Below, piece by piece: positions 36,772-46,270 of a stretch of 64,000 nucleotides of DNA (positions are counted from its first letter, which is position 1; each line of letters starts with the position of its first letter). The notes below the pieces were generated by a model. It was given only the letters and a program-made list of their open reading frames with translations. It had not been told where the DNA came from and did no database searches. The stretch is from Rhodoferax sediminis (GTDB taxonomy: Bacteria > Pseudomonadota > Gammaproteobacteria > Burkholderiales > Burkholderiaceae_C). The position numbers and the translations under genes are program-made. Location: NCBI RefSeq assembly GCF_006970865.1, contig NZ_CP035503.1:447001-511000 (forward strand), read 5' to 3'.

Positions 36772-37218
36772 GTGAAGATCGGCGAACTGGCCCGGGCGAC
36801 GCTCACCCCGCTGGAGACCATCCGTTTTTACGAACGTGAAGGCCTGCTGCCGCCAGCGGGCCGCACCGACGGCAACTACCGTATCTACGGCCACGAGCAT
36901 GTCGAGCGGCTGACCTTTATCCGCCACTGCCGCACGCTCGATATGGCACTCGGCGAGATTCGCGCGCTGTTGCGCTTCAAGGCCTCGCCGCAGGAGAACT
37001 GCATGGCGGTCAACGAGCTGCTGGATGCGCATATCGGCCATGTGGCGCAGCGTATCCGCGAGTTGCGATCGCTTGAAAAACAGCTGAAGGTGCTGCGCCA
37101 GCAATGCAGCGAGGCCAACGCGGCCGCCGACTGCGGCATTCTCAAGGGGTTGTCGGGCGAGATGGTGGCAGACCGCCCCGCGCCGAAAAGCCGAAAGCAT
37201 GTGCAGGGCACGCATTAG
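36772..37218 (+). CDS. cadR: Cd(II)/Pb(II)-responsive MerR-family regulator
   Basis: 148 residues; GTG start with AAAGGAG just upstream. N-terminal MerR helix-turn-helix (MKIGELARAT, ETIRFYEREGLLP), a dimerisation helix, and metal-binding cysteines Cys77 (ENCMAV), Cys112 and Cys121 (QQCSEANAAADCG), the pattern expected for CadR/PbrR proteins. With metal bound it should activate the divergent cadA promoter. The spacing of the last two cysteines is slightly longer than in well-studied CadR, so the metal preference may differ. Confidence 0.93.
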   Translation: MKIGELARATLTPLETIRFYEREGLLPPAGRTDGNYRIYGHEHVERLTFIRHCRTLDMALGEIRALLRFKASPQENCMAVNELLDAHIGHVAQRIRELRSLEKQLKVLRQQCSEANAAADCGILKGLSGEMVADRPAPKSRKHVQGTH

Positions 37219-37303
37219 AGGCGGCCTTTGCTGCGACTCATCGGCTTGCCGGACCAGGGCGTAGTGATAATGTTCAGGGCGTCCCCTCTCATTTTTTAGA
37301 CCC

Positions 37304-37810
37304 ATGCCAACCACTACCCTGCAGCCGCATTCCCGTCAGATGCAACTCCTGGGGCTCGTTGCCTGGCTTGTCCTCTCGTTTGTGGCGGCCGGTGTCGGCG
37401 CCATTGCATCGGTCGAGGCGGCATCGTTCTACGCGCAACTCATGCGGCCGTCGTGGGCGCCGCCGGCGTCCGTCTTCGGGCCGGTCTGGTCGGTCCTCTA
37501 CGCACTCATGGGCGTGGCCGCATGGCTGGTGTGGCGCGAGCGGGGGGCAACGCGAGAGGCGCTCACGCTGTTCGTCGCGCAACTGGCCGCCAATGCACTG
37601 TGGTCGTGGCTTTTCTTCGCCTGGCACCAGGGGGCGCTGGCGTCCGCAGAGGTGCTGGTGTTGCTGCTGCTCATCGCCGCCACCATCGTCGCGTTCTGGC
37701 GCATCCGCCGTTTGGCCGCGGTGCTCATGCTGCCGTACCTGGTGTGGGTGTCTTTTGCATCGGCGCTGACCTGGTCCATCTGGCAAAGCAACCCCGGGCT
37801 TCTCCAGTGA
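37304..37810 (+). CDS. tspO: TspO/MBR-family tryptophan-rich membrane protein
   Basis: 168 residues with five predicted membrane helices. The TspO signatures are clear: MRPSWAPPASVFGPVWSVLY and the aromatic-rich ALWSWLFFAWHQG. TspO proteins bind tetrapyrroles and affect porphyrin and stress responses. It lies between cadR and the ahcY riboswitch on the same strand; no functional link is apparent. Confidence 0.9.
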   Translation: MPTTTLQPHSRQMQLLGLVAWLVLSFVAAGVGAIASVEAASFYAQLMRPSWAPPASVFGPVWSVLYALMGVAAWLVWRERGATREALTLFVAQLAANALWSWLFFAWHQGALASAEVLVLLLLIAATIVAFWRIRRLAAVLMLPYLVWVSFASALTWSIWQSNPGLLQ

Positions 37811-37875
37811 GTCCTGTCGCGGCCAGGGTCCATCCCAACCCCGTCGTCTGAGCTTCACGCTAAAATACGCCACTT

Positions 37876-37968
37876 CCGAGGAGCGTTGCAGTTCACACCA
37901 TGTGGACGAGGCTCGGACAGCATGGCTTGCCAAACCCGGCGCGCCGTGCATCAACTGCGCTCACCCAC
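37876..37968 (+). ncRNA. S-adenosylhomocysteine (SAH) riboswitch
   Basis: Leader of ahcY. CCGAG (37876-37880) pairs with CTCGG (37912-37916). The downstream strand AACTGC-GCTC (37953-37962) can pair with GAGC (37881-37884) and GCAGTT (37888-37893), giving the pseudoknot of the SAH class. The conserved GAGGAGCG and GCGCTCACCCA blocks match the known consensus. An optional hairpin lies between (37921-37950). SAH binding is known to switch on SAH hydrolase genes in Burkholderiales. Confidence 0.93.
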
Positions 37969-38004
37969 GGGTCTGTGCGGTGAGTTTTTCCCCGCAGCCC
38001 GTGG
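37965..38004 (+). promoter_or_regulatory. Hairpin overlapping the riboswitch 3' edge (possible expression platform)
   Basis: CCACGGG (37965-37971) pairs with CCCGTGG (37998-38004), and TGCGG (37976-37980) with CCGCA (37992-37996). Its 5' arm shares bases with the end of the aptamer, so the two folds could exclude each other. No T-run follows. The ahcY ribosome-binding site (TTGGAG, about 38021-38026) lies just downstream. Confidence 0.55.
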
Positions 38005-38032
38005 TTGTTCAAATTCATTTTTGGAGTTAACC

Positions 38033-39466
<1,434 letters not shown>

Positions 39467-39470
39467 ACAG

Positions 39471-40262
39471 ATGCGCGCCGACCAGTTGCTGCAGGGACGC
39501 GGCCTTGCCACGTCGCGTTCGCAGGCCCAGCGCCTGATCGCGGCGGGCGTGCGCTGGCAGCCCGCCATGACGCACGCCGCGGCCTGGAAAACCATCGCCA
39601 AGAACAGCGACGACGTGCCCGCGGACGCGCGCATTGAACTGCTCGACGCCGCCGAGGCGCGCTACGTCTCGCGCGGCGGCCTCAAGCTGGAGGGCGCGCT
39701 GCGCCAGAGCGGTTTGAGCGTGGCCGGCAAGCGCTGCCTGGACGTGGGCCAGTCGACCGGGGGCTTTACCGATTGCCTGCTGCAGCACGGCGCGGCCGGC
39801 GTGGTCGGCGTGGATGTGGGCCATGGCCAGTTGCACCCGGCCCTGCGCGGCGACGCGCGCGTGTTCTGCATCGAGGGCGTCAACGCCCGCGCCCTGGATG
39901 CTACTGATTTAATAGCTGATAGCGAAGACGTGGCGGGGGCTGCGGCCTCATTTGATGCAAATTTTGAGGTGATCGTGGGCGACCTGTCGTTCATCTCGCT
40001 CACGCTGGTGTTGCCCGCGCTGGTGCCCCTGCTGGCGCCGCAGGGCGCGCTGCTGATGCTGGTCAAGCCGCAGTTCGAGCTGCAACCGGGGCAGGTCGGC
40101 AAGGGCGGCATCGTCAAGGACGCCACGCTCTACACCCTGGTCGAGCAGCGCATTCGCGACAGCCTGGCGTCCCTGCAGATGCAGGTGCTGGGCTGGTATG
40201 ACAGCGCCATCACCGGCGGCGACGGCAACCGCGAGTTTTTTGTTTACGCCACCAAACCATGA
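39471..40262 (+). CDS. tlyA: TlyA-family rRNA 2'-O-methyltransferase
   Basis: 263 residues: an N-terminal S4 RNA-binding domain (MRADQLLQGRGLATSRSQAQ) and a FtsJ-like methyltransferase domain (SRGGLKLEGAL, CLDVGQSTGGFTDCLLQHG as the SAM loop, VGDLSFISLTLVLPAL, VKPQFE). Members methylate 16S and 23S rRNA; the old hemolysin name is misleading. Starts four bases after ahcY and overlaps metF by four bases (ATGA). Residues about 143-163 come from a sense repeat copy and form a probable extra loop between the SAM site and VGDLSF. Its SAH product is removed by AhcY. Confidence 0.88.
   Translation: MRADQLLQGRGLATSRSQAQRLIAAGVRWQPAMTHAAAWKTIAKNSDDVPADARIELLDAAEARYVSRGGLKLEGALRQSGLSVAGKRCLDVGQSTGGFTDCLLQHGAAGVVGVDVGHGQLHPALRGDARVFCIEGVNARALDATDLIADSEDVAGAAASFDANFEVIVGDLSFISLTLVLPALVPLLAPQGALLMLVKPQFELQPGQVGKGGIVKDATLYTLVEQRIRDSLASLQMQVLGWYDSAITGGDGNREFFVYATKP
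39899..39958 (+). repeat. 60-bp dispersed repeat, copy 6 (inside tlyA)
   Basis: TGCTACTGATTTA, core ATAGC... read as AATAGC, 20 bases, GGGCTGCGGCC, then TTTGATGC. One of the least degraded copies; matches the copy at 48428 over most conserved positions. Confidence 0.9.
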
Positions 40263-41098
40263 ACCCTCCTTCCACCCTCCCGGTCAGTTTTGAATTCTTT
40301 CCGCCGAAAACGCCCGAGGGCGTTGAGAAGCTGCGTGTGGTGCGCCAGGCCCTGTATGCGCAAAAGCCCGAGTTTTGCTCGGTGACTTACGGTGCGGGCG
40401 GCTCCACGCAGGAAGGCACTTTTGCCACGGTGCGCGACATCCTGGCCGAAGGCGTAGCCGCTGCCTCGCATTTTTCCTGTATCGGCGCGACCCGCGCCTC
40501 GGTGCGCGAGCAACTGGGTCAGCTCCGGGCCATGAAGGTGAAGCGGCTGGTGGCTTTGCGCGGCGACCTGCCCAGCGGCTACGGCGCCGGCAGCGAGTTC
40601 CACCATGCCAGCGACCTGGTCGCCTTTATCCGCGCGGAAACGGGCCACCACTTTCACATCGAGGTCGCCGCCTACCCCGAGATGCACCCGCAGGCCAAGT
40701 CGCCGCAGGCGGACCTGCAGGCCTTCGCCACCAAGGTCAAGGCGGGCGCCGACTCGGCCATCACGCAGTACTTCTACAGCGCCTCGGCCTACCTGCGTTT
40801 CATGGACGAGACGCGCAAGCTCGGCGTCGATGTGCCGGTGGTCCCCGGCATCATGCCGATCACCAGCTCCACGCAGCTGATGCGCTTTTCCGATGCCTGC
40901 GGCGCCGAAATCCCGCGCTGGATTCGCCTGCGCCTGCAAGGCTTTGGCGACGACACGGCGAGCATCCGCGCCTTTGGCCTGGACGTGGTGACCGACCTGT
41001 GCATGCTGCTGCGCGGTGCCGGCGTGCCGGGGCTGCACTTCTACACGATGAACCAGTCGGTCGCCACGCTGGAAATCTGCCGCCGGCTGGGGTTATGA
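40259..41098 (+). CDS. metF: 5,10-methylenetetrahydrofolate reductase
   Basis: 279 residues, the usual bacterial length. Reduces methylene-THF to methyl-THF, the methyl donor for methionine synthesis; FAD enzyme. Motifs: SFEFFPPKTPEG at the N-terminus (catalytic Glu), SVTYGAGGST, and QYFYSASAYLRFMD. Overlaps tlyA by four bases, so ahcY, tlyA and metF form one transcription unit that can respond to SAH through the riboswitch. Confidence 0.95.
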   Translation: MNPPSTLPVSFEFFPPKTPEGVEKLRVVRQALYAQKPEFCSVTYGAGGSTQEGTFATVRDILAEGVAAASHFSCIGATRASVREQLGQLRAMKVKRLVALRGDLPSGYGAGSEFHHASDLVAFIRAETGHHFHIEVAAYPEMHPQAKSPQADLQAFATKVKAGADSAITQYFYSASAYLRFMDETRKLGVDVPVVPGIMPITSSTQLMRFSDACGAEIPRWIRLRLQGFGDDTASIRAFGLDVVTDLCMLLRGAGVPGLHFYTMNQSVATLEICRRLGL

Positions 41099-41171
41099 GC
41101 TTGTAACGTTTTGATCGTCGACAGCGGGTCGAGGACGGTCTAGGATGGTCGACTTTTGTGGAGAACAACGA

Positions 41172-42449
41172 ATGAAGATTGAAACCCTCGCCGTGCATGC
41201 GGGCTACAGCCCCGATCCCACCACCAAGTCGGTGGCGGTGCCGATCTACCAGACCGTGGCCTACGCGTTCGACGACACGCAGCACGGCGCCGACCTGTTC
41301 GACCTCAAGGTGGCGGGCAATATCTACACCCGCATCATGAATCCGACCACGGCGGTGCTCGAAGCGCGCGTGGCGGCGCTGGAGGGCGGCGTGGGCGCGC
41401 TCGCGGTGGCCTCCGGCATGACGGCCGTCTCCTATTCGATCCAGACCATTACCGCGTCCGGCGACAACATCGTGTCGGCTTCTACTTTGTATGGCGGCTC
41501 CTACAACCTGTTCGCCCACACCTTTCCGCAAATGGGCATCGAGGTGCGTTTTGCCGACTACCGTGACCCGGCCTCGTTTGCCAGGCTGATCGACGCCCGC
41601 ACCAAGGCGATCTTTTGCGAGTCCATCGGCAACCCGCTGGGCAACGTGACCGACCTGGCCGCGCTGGCCAGGGTCGCGCACGACCACGGCGTGCCGCTGA
41701 TCGTGGACAACACCGTGCCCAGCCCGTACCTGTGCCGTCCGTTCGAGCATGGGGCCGACATCGTGGTGCATGCGCTGACCAAGTACCTGGGCGGCCATGG
41801 CACCAGCCTGGGCGGCGCGATCGTCGATTCGGGCAAGTTCCCGTGGGCCGAGCACAAGGAGCGCTTCAAGCGCCTGAACGAGCCCGACGTGAGCTACCAC
41901 GGCGTGGTCTACACCGAGGCCTTCGGCCCGGCCGCCTACATCGGCCGCGCGCGCGTGGTGCCGCTGCGCAACCTGGGCGGCGCGCTGAGCCCGATGAACG
42001 CGTTCCAGATCCTGCAGGGCATCGAGACGCTGCCGCTGCGCATGGACCGCATCTGCGAGAACAGCCTGCGCATTGCGCAGCATCTGCAGGCGCATCCCAA
42101 GGTGGCCACGGTGAACTACGCCGGCCTGCCCGAGCACCCCGACCATGCGCTGGTCAAGAAGCTCATGGGTGGGCGCGCCTCGGGCATCATCAGCTTTGGC
42201 CTGAAGGCGCCCGACGGCCGCGCGGCCGGCGCCCGTTTTCAGGACGCGCTCAAGCTATTCCTGCGGCTGGTGAATATCGGCGACACCAAATCGCTGGCCT
42301 GCCATCCGGCCTCGACCACGCACCGCCAGCTCGACCCGCAGGAGCTGGCCAAGGCCGGCGTCTCGGAAAACATGGTGCGCCTGTCGGTCGGCATCGAGCA
42401 TATCGATGACCTGCTGGAAGACCTGGACCAGGCGCTGGCCGCGGTCTGA
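41172..42449 (+). CDS. metY: O-acetylhomoserine sulfhydrylase (aminocarboxypropyltransferase)
   Basis: 425 residues. PLP enzyme of the Cys/Met metabolism family that makes homocysteine from O-acetylhomoserine and sulfide. The PLP lysine lies in HALTKYLGGHGTSLGG; other family segments are YTRIMNPTTAVLEAR, ASGMTAVSY and the C-terminal RLSVGIEHIDDLLEDL. I chose the ATG at 41172 (MKIETLAVHAGYSPDP); an in-frame ATG at 41145 adds nine non-conserved residues. Lies 73 bases after metF, possibly with its own promoter. It supplies homocysteine for the methylation step that uses MetF's product. Confidence 0.95.
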   Translation: MKIETLAVHAGYSPDPTTKSVAVPIYQTVAYAFDDTQHGADLFDLKVAGNIYTRIMNPTTAVLEARVAALEGGVGALAVASGMTAVSYSIQTITASGDNIVSASTLYGGSYNLFAHTFPQMGIEVRFADYRDPASFARLIDARTKAIFCESIGNPLGNVTDLAALARVAHDHGVPLIVDNTVPSPYLCRPFEHGADIVVHALTKYLGGHGTSLGGAIVDSGKFPWAEHKERFKRLNEPDVSYHGVVYTEAFGPAAYIGRARVVPLRNLGGALSPMNAFQILQGIETLPLRMDRICENSLRIAQHLQAHPKVATVNYAGLPEHPDHALVKKLMGGRASGIISFGLKAPDGRAAGARFQDALKLFLRLVNIGDTKSLACHPASTTHRQLDPQELAKAGVSENMVRLSVGIEHIDDLLEDLDQALAAV

Positions 42450-42473
42450 CGCAGCGTGGGGCGGCCCCGGCCG

Positions 42474-43370
42474 TCAGTCGGACCGGCGGTTGACCAGATA
42501 GATGCCGGGCAGCACCAGCGCCATGCCCACGGCGTGGTAGCCGTGCACCGGCTCGCCCAGCACCAGCCAGGCCAGGATGGCCGCATACAGCGGCCCGAGG
42601 TAGAGCACCACGCTGACGCGCGCGGCGCCCAGCTCGCGCAGCATGACCGAATAGGCGAGATACGCGGCGAAGCCCGGCAGCACGGCGGCCGCCAGCGCCA
42701 GCTCGAATCCGGCCCTTGAGAATGCGGGAACGGGGCTGAAGGCGGCCTCCCAGGCGGCAAACGGCAGCAGCACCGCCACGCCGGCCAGGCTGACGACGCC
42801 GAGCCGGGCGCCGTCCCCGAGCGGGCTGGGCCAGCGCTTGAGCAGCAGCGAGTAAAACGTCCACGCCACGGTGGCGGCCAGGATCCAGGCGTCGCCCACC
42901 GACCACTGCACCTTGGCCAGCTGTGCCCATTCGCCCTTGAGCACCACGTGCAGCACGCCCGCCAGCGCCAGCGCCACGCCGCACGCCTGCACGGCGCTGA
43001 ACGGCTCCTTCAGCCAGAGCCGGGAGATCACGACGATCATCACCGGCGACAGCGCGTAGATCAGCGCGATGTTGGTGGCGCTGGTAGTGTGCCCGCCCAG
43101 GTAGACCCAGGCGCCGCAGATCCACATGCCCAGTGCGCCGAGCACGACGCTGTGGCGCCAGTCGGCGAGGACGAGCCGGCGCTGCGCCCACAACTCGGTG
43201 CGTGCGAAAAAGCAGAAAAGCAGCCCCGCCGTGAGCCAGCGCTGCAGCGCCAGCACGTGCGGCTCGATCACGCCGGGCGCGCGGCGCGCGATCAGGTAGT
43301 TGACGGACCAGAAGGCAGGGGTGATGAAAATCAGTGCAACGGCGAGGCGCTGGCGGGAACGTGAAGACAT
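42474..43370 (-). CDS. EamA/DMT-family transporter
   Basis: 298 residues with ten membrane helices in two EamA repeats (N-half SVNYLIARRAPGVIEP, GGHTTSATNIALIYALSPV; C-half AYLAYSVMLRELGAARVSV, GEPVHGYHAVGMALVLPGI). Drug/metabolite exporter family, inner membrane; substrate unknown. Sits downstream of paaE on the same strand with a 24-base gap, so it may be the last gene of the paa unit. Convergent with metY. Confidence 0.88.
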   Translation of the reverse strand: MSSRSRQRLAVALIFITPAFWSVNYLIARRAPGVIEPHVLALQRWLTAGLLFCFFARTELWAQRRLVLADWRHSVVLGALGMWICGAWVYLGGHTTSATNIALIYALSPVMIVVISRLWLKEPFSAVQACGVALALAGVLHVVLKGEWAQLAKVQWSVGDAWILAATVAWTFYSLLLKRWPSPLGDGARLGVVSLAGVAVLLPFAAWEAAFSPVPAFSRAGFELALAAAVLPGFAAYLAYSVMLRELGAARVSVVLYLGPLYAAILAWLVLGEPVHGYHAVGMALVLPGIYLVNRRSD

Positions 43371-43394
43371 GCCGCCATTATTGCGGGTGCGCTT

Positions 43395-44498
43395 TCAACG
43401 CTCGTCGTAGCTCACCACCAGCCGGTCCGTCAACGGCCGCGCCTGGCAGGTCAGCACAAAGCCCTTGTCCATCTCCCAGGGCTCGAGCGTGAAGTTCTTG
43501 TCCATCCGGACCTCGCCCTCGATCACCTTGGCGCGGCAGGTGCAGCAGACGCCCGCCTTGCACGAGTAGGGCAGATCCAGCCCCGCGGCCAGCGCCGCAT
43601 CGAGCACATGGTCGTCCCGCCCCATGCGCAGTTCGTTCGGTTTGCCGTCGAGCATCACGGTCAGTGCGACGGTTCCGCCCCCGGCCTTTTGCTGGCCGGC
43701 AGCCACGGCGGCCCGGCGCTCGGCCGGGGCCAGCGCTTCCAGGGTGGGCGAGGTAAAGCGTTCGGTGTGAATCTGCCGCTGCGGCACGCCGGCCGCCAGC
43801 AGCGCAGCCTCGGTGTCCTCGATCATGGCCTCGGGGCCGCAGATGAACACCTCGTCCATGCTGCCCACGGGCAGCAGCGCGGCGATGACGGCGCGCACCT
43901 TGTCGCCGTCAATGCGGCCCTGCAGCAACTCCACCTCCTGCGCCTGGCGCGACAGCACATGGATCAGCGTGAGGCGCGAGGGGTAGCGGTCTTTCAGGTC
44001 CTGCAGCGTTTCGTTGAACATCACGCTGGCCATGCGGCGGTTGCCGTAGACCAGCGTGAATTTGGATTCGGGCTGCTCCTCCAGTGTGGAGGCCATGATG
44101 GACAGGATGGGCGTGATGCCGGAGCCCGCCGCAAACCCCACGCGGTGCAGGGCGCGCGGCCGGCGCACGCCAAAGCGCCCGTCGGGCGGCATCACTTCAA
44201 TCGTGTCGCCGGCCTTGAGCCGGGTCGCGGCCCAGTTCGAGAACACGCCGCCGTCCATCGGGCGAATGCCGACCTCCACCTCGTGCGCAACGTTTAGCCG
44301 GCTGCGCGGACAGCAGATGGAGTAGCTGCGGCGTACCGACTCGCCGTCGATGTCGGCGCGCAGCGTCAGGAACTGGCCGGGCTCGAACGCAAAGGTCTCG
44401 CGCAGCGCGGGCGGAATGGCCAGCGTGACGGCCACGGCGCCGGCTGCTTCGGGGCTGATGCGCGAGACGGTGAGCTCATGAAAATGGGGGATGGCCAT
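43395..44498 (-). CDS. paaE: Phenylacetyl-CoA 1,2-epoxidase reductase subunit
   Basis: 367 residues. Passes electrons from NADPH to the PaaA di-iron centre. Order: FAD-binding domain (RSYSICCPRSR), NAD(P)-binding domain (AAGSGITPILSI; CGPEAMIEDTE), and a C-terminal plant-type [2Fe-2S] ferredoxin (CKAGVCCTCRAKV plus a later Cys in VLTCQ). I start at the ATG at 44498 (MAIPHFHELTVS). Follows paaD after a 47-base gap in the paaABCDE order. Confidence 0.95.
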   Translation of the reverse strand: MAIPHFHELTVSRISPEAAGAVAVTLAIPPALRETFAFEPGQFLTLRADIDGESVRRSYSICCPRSRLNVAHEVEVGIRPMDGGVFSNWAATRLKAGDTIEVMPPDGRFGVRRPRALHRVGFAAGSGITPILSIMASTLEEQPESKFTLVYGNRRMASVMFNETLQDLKDRYPSRLTLIHVLSRQAQEVELLQGRIDGDKVRAVIAALLPVGSMDEVFICGPEAMIEDTEAALLAAGVPQRQIHTERFTSPTLEALAPAERRAAVAAGQQKAGGGTVALTVMLDGKPNELRMGRDDHVLDAALAAGLDLPYSCKAGVCCTCRAKVIEGEVRMDKNFTLEPWEMDKGFVLTCQARPLTDRLVVSYDER

Positions 44499-44545
44499 GG
44501 GGTGGGGCGCTGTTGCGAGCGTGCGGTGTGTGGGGTTGGGTGGGC

Positions 44546-45079
44546 TTAGTGGGGCTTGAAAAGGTCGAACGGTTCCATGCAGTCCAGGCACCGGTACAGG
44601 GCCTTGCAGGCGGTCGAGCCGAAGTGCGAGGTCTCGGTCGTGTTTTCCGAGCCGCAGCGCGGGCAAGCCACCGCTGGTAGAGCATGTTGCGCTACTGATT
44701 TCGTAGCGAATCGAATCACGTTGCTGGCCGCCAGGGTGTGCGGCGGCGCGATGCCGTACTCGCGCAGCCGGGTCCGGGCGCTCTCGGTCATCCAGTCGGT
44801 GGTCCAGGCCGGCGCGAGTTGCGTCACCACCCGCGCCGCCAGGCCGTGCGCCTGCAGCGCTGCGCGCACATCGTCCTCGATCTGGCCCATGGCCGGGCAG
44901 CCGCTGTAGGTCGGGGTGATGACGACCTCGAGTTCGCCGTCCCGGCTGCGGATGTCGCGCAGGATGCCCAGCTCGCGGATCGAGACCACCGGGATCTCGG
45001 GGTCGGTGACCGCCTCGAGCAGCGCCCACACCTGCTGCAACTCGGGCGCCAGCGGCGGTTGCGCGAGGGTGTTCACCAC
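44546..45079 (-). CDS. paaD: Phenylacetyl-CoA epoxidase subunit PaaD
   Basis: 177 residues. N-terminal MIP18/DUF59 domain (VTDPEIPVVSIRELGIL, TPTYSGCPAMGQIE) and a C-terminal zinc-ribbon (CPRCGSENTTETSHFGSTAC, then CLDC). Needed for assembly or maturation of the epoxidase iron centre. Overlaps paaC by seven bases. Residues about 124-137, just before the zinc ribbon, are encoded by the left half of a repeat copy and look like a longer linker than usual. Confidence 0.93.
   Translation of the reverse strand: MVNTLAQPPLAPELQQVWALLEAVTDPEIPVVSIRELGILRDIRSRDGELEVVITPTYSGCPAMGQIEDDVRAALQAHGLAARVVTQLAPAWTTDWMTESARTRLREYGIAPPHTLAASNVIRFATKSVAQHALPAVACPRCGSENTTETSHFGSTACKALYRCLDCMEPFDLFKPH
44649..44708 (-). 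repeat. 60-bp dispersed repeat, copy 7 (inside paaD, right half uncertain)
   Basis: On the minus strand: CGCTACGAAATCA, core GTAGC, 20 bases, TGGCT. The left part matches well, but the right part encodes the conserved CPRCGS zinc-ribbon, which must be native. So the copy is probably truncated near 44675. Confidence 0.5.
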
Positions 45080-45867
45080 GTGGCCTCGGGGTGTTGCCGC
45101 GCCAGCCCCTGCATCTCGCCCAGCAGGTAGCTCAGGTGCTCGGAGTGCAGCCCCTTCTTGCCCTGCGGAATGTAGCCGCCGGCCGGCGGCCGCGCCAGCG
45201 TGGCTTCGAGCAGGGCGTCATCCACCAGCGTGTTCCAGGCGGCTTGCAGCGTCGCGGTGGCAACGCCGGTGGCGTCCGCGCTTGCTGCGGTTTCCATAGC
45301 ACTCGGCGTCCAGAACTCCTGGGCGTAGGGCATTAAATGGTTCAAGGCGGCTTGTGCCCGGGCATGCGATTCGGCCGTGCCGTCGCCCAGGCGCACCAGC
45401 CAGTCGCGCGAATGGCGCAGGTGGTAGTGAGCCTCTTTCAGCGACTTGGCGGCAATGGCGGCGAGCTGCGCGTCGTGGGAGCTTTGCAGCGCCTCCCACA
45501 GCAGCACCATCAGCGCGCTGTAGAGGAAGTTGCGGGCGATGGTGGTGGCGTAGTCGCGCTCGGCGGCGGCGCCGGGCGCCAGCGCACCGTGGTGCGGCAA
45601 CTCCAGCAGGGTGTAGTTGCGGAACTCCGCGGCGTCGCGAAAGTAGGCCAGCGCGTCTTCCGTCACGGCCTCGGTGGCGCCGTCGCTCATGAGGGCGGCG
45701 GCGTGCTGGTACAGCAGGCGGGCCTGGCCGATCAGGTCCAGGCTCATGTTGGCCAGCGCAATGTCTTCTTCCAGAATCGGGCCGTGGCCGCACCACTCGG
45801 CGTTGCGCTGGCCCAGCACCAGCGCGTTGTCGGCCAGGTGCAGCAGGTAGTCGGTATGCGCGTTCAT
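45073..45867 (-). CDS. paaC: Phenylacetyl-CoA 1,2-epoxidase structural subunit PaaC
   Basis: 264 residues. Ferritin-like structural partner that keeps PaaA active in the epoxidase complex. Typical segments: ADNALVLGQRNAEWCGHGP, ALANMSLDLIGQARLLYQHA and KEAHYHLRHSRDWLVRLGDG. I start at the ATG at 45867 (MNAHTDYLLHLAD); upstream in-frame sequence overlaps the end of paaB. A 79-base gap separates it from paaB. A weak repeat-like segment at 45283-45342 encodes the TPSAMETAASAD linker. Confidence 0.94.
   Translation of the reverse strand: MNAHTDYLLHLADNALVLGQRNAEWCGHGPILEEDIALANMSLDLIGQARLLYQHAAALMSDGATEAVTEDALAYFRDAAEFRNYTLLELPHHGALAPGAAAERDYATTIARNFLYSALMVLLWEALQSSHDAQLAAIAAKSLKEAHYHLRHSRDWLVRLGDGTAESHARAQAALNHLMPYAQEFWTPSAMETAASADATGVATATLQAAWNTLVDDALLEATLARPPAGGYIPQGKKGLHSEHLSYLLGEMQGLARQHPEATW
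45283..45342 (+). repeat. Possible degenerate 60-bp repeat (inside paaC)
   Basis: TGCTGCGGTTTCC, core ATAGC, 20 bases, then GGGCG. Spacing fits but the right half encodes LNHLMPYAQEF, which looks native to PaaC, so this is only a weak candidate. Confidence 0.3.
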
Positions 45868-45946
45868 CAGATAACCTCCGCGCGACGCGCTGCGGTATTC
45901 GCCTTGGGAGCGGCCCTGCGGCTCATGGCCTGCCCAGTCGCCGCCA

Positions 45947-46270
45947 TCACATGTGCCCCACTTCGTCGGGAATTTCGTAGAAGGTGGGGTGGCGGTAGAT
46001 CTTGTCGGCCGCAGGGTCGAAGAACTCGGCCTTGTCATCCGGCGCGCTGGCGGTGATGGTGGCCGAGGGCACCACCCAGATGCTCACGCCTTCCTGGCGC
46101 CGCGTGTACACGTCGCGCGCCATCTGCAGCGCCTGCCCGGCGTCGGCGGCGTGCAGGCTGCCGCAGTGCTTGTGCTCCAGGCCCTGCTTGCTGCGCACAA
46201 AAACCTCCCACAGCGGCCACTCCTTGAGGGCCGGTGTGACAGGGGGCGTGGAGGGGACGGGCGTACTCAT
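45947..46270 (-). CDS. paaB: Phenylacetyl-CoA 1,2-epoxidase subunit PaaB
   Basis: 107 residues. Small subunit that bridges PaaAC units. The characteristic [20 protein letters not shown] and [20 protein letters not shown] segments are present, followed by the [19 protein letters not shown] end. Start ATG at 46270 overlaps the paaA stop by four bases (TCAT on the plus strand), a translational coupling. Confidence 0.95.
   Translation of the reverse strand: MSTPVPSTPPVTPALKEWPLWEVFVRSKQGLEHKHCGSLHAADAGQALQMARDVYTRRQEGVSIWVVPSATITASAPDDKAEFFDPAADKIYRHPTFYEIPDEVGHM

Noticed and set aside
45283..45342. Counting the paaC segment as a full repeat copy
   Set aside because: The right half encodes conserved PaaC residues; only a low-confidence entry is given.
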